34,730 nt of DNA from Bacillota bacterium. GTDB taxonomy: Bacteria; Bacillota; Clostridia; Caldicoprobacterales; DTU083. Positions 32,964 to 34,730 of the stretch are shown here, in pieces; positions within the stretch are counted from its first letter, which is position 1, and every line of letters starts with the position of its first letter. Location: positions 1-34,730 of the forward strand of contig JAKORJ010000142.1 in the NCBI GenBank assembly GCA_029777885.1. Direction: 5' to 3'. The translations under genes were made by a program, and so were the position numbers. A model generated the notes under the pieces. That model ran no database searches. It was not told the origin of the DNA and saw only the letters and a list, made by a program, of their open reading frames with translations.

Positions 32964-34730
32964 TTGGATCTGAAGGACAAGATACTGGAATTGCTGGCAC
33001 AGAAGGACAAGATGCCACTTTATGAAGAGCAGTTTGCCGATGAGCTGGAACTAACTGACGAGGAAATCAAGGACCTCAAAGCCACGCTGGAGGATATGCT
33101 CAGGGAAGGCCGGCTTATCCTGACAAAGAAGAAGAAATATGGCCTGCCAGAGGATTTTGGATACAGGGCGGGCAGGCTGCAGGGAAGCCCCAAGGGCTAT
33201 GGCTTCCTCATACCGGACAACAATGAACTGGATGATATCTTCGTACCGGCCGAATGCCTGAACGGTGCCATGCACAATGACCGGGTACTGGTCAAAATAT
33301 ACAAGGGTGCCGGCAAGGATTCGAAGGCGGGAGAAGGGGAAGTGGTCCGGATACTTCAGCGGGCCAACAAAACCGTGGTCGGCACATTCGAGATGGACAA
33401 GTACTTCGGTTTCGTGGTGCCTGACGACAAGCGGATCAGCCAGGATATCTTCATACCGAGGGATGAGATAAACGGGGCGAAACCCGGGTTCAAGGTCGTT
33501 GCTGAGATATATAGGTGGCCTGACAACCGCCGTAACCCCGAGGGCAGGATAATAGAGGTCCTAGGCCACAAGGACGATGTCGGGACCGATATATTATCCA
33601 TAATCAGGATGTTTCAATTGCCCGAGGAGTTCCCGGCTGAAGTGGCAAAGGCAGCAGAAAGCGTGCCGCAGGAGATCTCCGAGGAAGAGATCAGGAAGCG
33701 GAGAGATCTCAGAGGCATGAGGATATTCACCATAGATGGAGCAGACGCCAAGGACCTGGACGATGCCGTTTCGATAGAAAAGCTGGAAAACGGCAATTAC
33801 CTCCTGGGTGTCCATATCGCGGACGTAAGCCATTATGTGAAGGAAAAGAGCCCCCTGGACCTGGAGGCGATGAAGCGGGGGACCAGCGTATATCTGGTCG
33901 ACCGGGTGATCCCGATGCTTCCGAAGGAGCTTTCCAACGGTATATGCAGCCTGAATCCCAGGGAGGACAGGCTGACCCTGTCAGTCTTTATGGAAATTGA
34001 CATAAATGGTGATGTCGTCGACTACAAAATAGAGGAAACAGTTATCCGTTCAGTAGAACGGATGACCTACGAGGATGTGAACAGGATCCTGGAAGATGGC
34101 GATCCTGAGCTCATCATGAAATACAGCCACCTGATAGAGGATTTCCAGCAAATGGAGATCCTGAGTAAAATATTGAGAAACAAAAGGATGAGAAGGGGAA
34201 GCCTGGATTTCGACATTGACGAAGCCAAAATAACCCTGGACATAAAGGGCAAGCCTGTGGATGTGAAAGCCTATGAACGGGGCGTTTCCAACAGGATCAT
34301 TGAAGAGTTCATGCTCGTGTGCAATGAGACCATAGCGGAGCATATGACATGGAGTGAAGTGCCCTTTATGTACCGCGTGCACGAGGAACCTACAGTAGAA
34401 AAGATGCTGGAGTTCAACGAGTTCATCCATAATTTCGGTTACCATCTTAAGGGCATAGGTGGGGAGATCCATCCGAAATCCCTGCAGAACCTGCTGGACA
34501 AGATCAAAGGTACCAGGGAAGAGGACATAATCAGTGCAGTTATGCTGCGCTCCCTGAAAAAGGCCAGGTACAGCAGCGAGCCTTTAGGGCATTTCGGCCT
34601 GGCTGCTAAGTATTATACCCATTTCACCTCTCCCATAAGGCGGTATCCAGACCTGACCATACACAGGATCATAAAGGAGTTCTTGCACGGCGAGATCACC
34701 GAGGACAGGGCGGAACAGTTGGAGAGCACC
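32964..34730 (+). CDS. rnr: ribonuclease R (3' end outside the window)
   Basis: A 3'-to-5' exoribonuclease that degrades structured RNA and acts in trans-translation. The window holds 589 codons of an expected 700-750. The order is an N-terminal helix-turn-helix-like domain (about 1-65), cold-shock domains (YGFLIPDNNELDDIFVP and YFGFVVPDD), and the RNB catalytic domain with the metal-binding FTIDGADAKDLDDAVS near residue 252. YLVDRVIPMLP, LRNKRMRRGSLDFD and HFTSPIRRYPDL follow. The start is TTG at 32964, 7 bases after GGAGG (32952-32956). The reading frame stays open to the last base, so the stop and S1 domain lie beyond; smpB is the expected next gene. Confidence 0.95.
   Translation, partial: MDLKDKILELLAQKDKMPLYEEQFADELELTDEEIKDLKATLEDMLREGRLILTKKKKYGLPEDFGYRAGRLQGSPKGYGFLIPDNNELDDIFVPAECLNGAMHNDRVLVKIYKGAGKDSKAGEGEVVRILQRANKTVVGTFEMDKYFGFVVPDDKRISQDIFIPRDEINGAKPGFKVVAEIYRWPDNRRNPEGRIIEVLGHKDDVGTDILSIIRMFQLPEEFPAEVAKAAESVPQEISEEEIRKRRDLRGMRIFTIDGADAKDLDDAVSIEKLENGNYLLGVHIADVSHYVKEKSPLDLEAMKRGTSVYLVDRVIPMLPKELSNGICSLNPREDRLTLSVFMEIDINGDVVDYKIEETVIRSVERMTYEDVNRILEDGDPELIMKYSHLIEDFQQMEILSKILRNKRMRRGSLDFDIDEAKITLDIKGKPVDVKAYERGVSNRIIEEFMLVCNETIAEHMTWSEVPFMYRVHEEPTVEKMLEFNEFIHNFGYHLKGIGGEIHPKSLQNLLDKIKGTREEDIISAVMLRSLKKARYSSEPLGHFGLAAKYYTHFTSPIRRYPDLTIHRIIKEFLHGEITEDRAEQLEST

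Overview
The window looks like chromosomal DNA of an anaerobic Bacillota (Clostridia-type) bacterium. The evidence is Rex, CggR and its operator, the class II GalT, DegV, SecG-RNase R, GGAGG-type ribosome sites with frequent GTG/TTG starts, and SigA-type promoters. By eye the base composition is near half GC. AGG dominates for arginine, ATA is common for isoleucine and GAG/CAG are frequent, which fits the two C34 tRNAs (CUG and CUC) at the left end. I see no phage genes, insertion sequences or CRISPR, so this is a housekeeping region with a few unusual genes.

Left end (1-2000): a partial structured RNA, possibly the 3' end of 6S RNA, then a terminator, a two-tRNA operon (Gln-CUG, Glu-CUC) and a stand-alone murE. 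From 1990 to 5506 lies a probable sugar/polyol operon: a Gfo/Idh/MocA oxidoreductase, a sugar phosphate isomerase/epimerase-like TIM barrel, and glycerol kinase. From 5524 to 9666 are a Gln-rich lipoprotein (minus), two tandem MacB/LolD-type ABC ATPases without a permease (the second carries a C-terminal SpoVT/AbrB domain), and a chemoreceptor without an extracellular sensor domain (minus).

From 9847 to 15264: an Aquifex-type aconitase with tandem promoters and a perfect 22-bp palindrome, its likely regulator (GntR/FCD), a convergent ABC-F ATPase, and rex. From 15450 to 24914: manA, a rhomboid protease, a DUF362-ferredoxin protein, the divergent pair galT/galK, a second DUF362 protein, a Y-family DNA polymerase and a DegV/FakB protein. 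Sugar entry (mannose, galactose, glycerol) therefore sits beside central-carbon and redox regulators.

Right end (25002-34730): a nitrilase-superfamily protein that has lost catalytic Lys and Cys, trmL, then the lower-glycolysis operon cggR-pgk-tpiA-gpmI-eno, preceded by a recognisable CggR operator but lacking gap. It is followed by secG and the first 589 codons of rnr, which runs off the window.

The observations most worth following are the ABC-AbrB fusion pair, the pseudo-nitrilase, the GntR palindrome over the aconitase promoter, the shared palindromic 3' ends of the GntR and ABC-F genes, the gap-less cggR operon, and the MurE with DNCR in place of DNPR.
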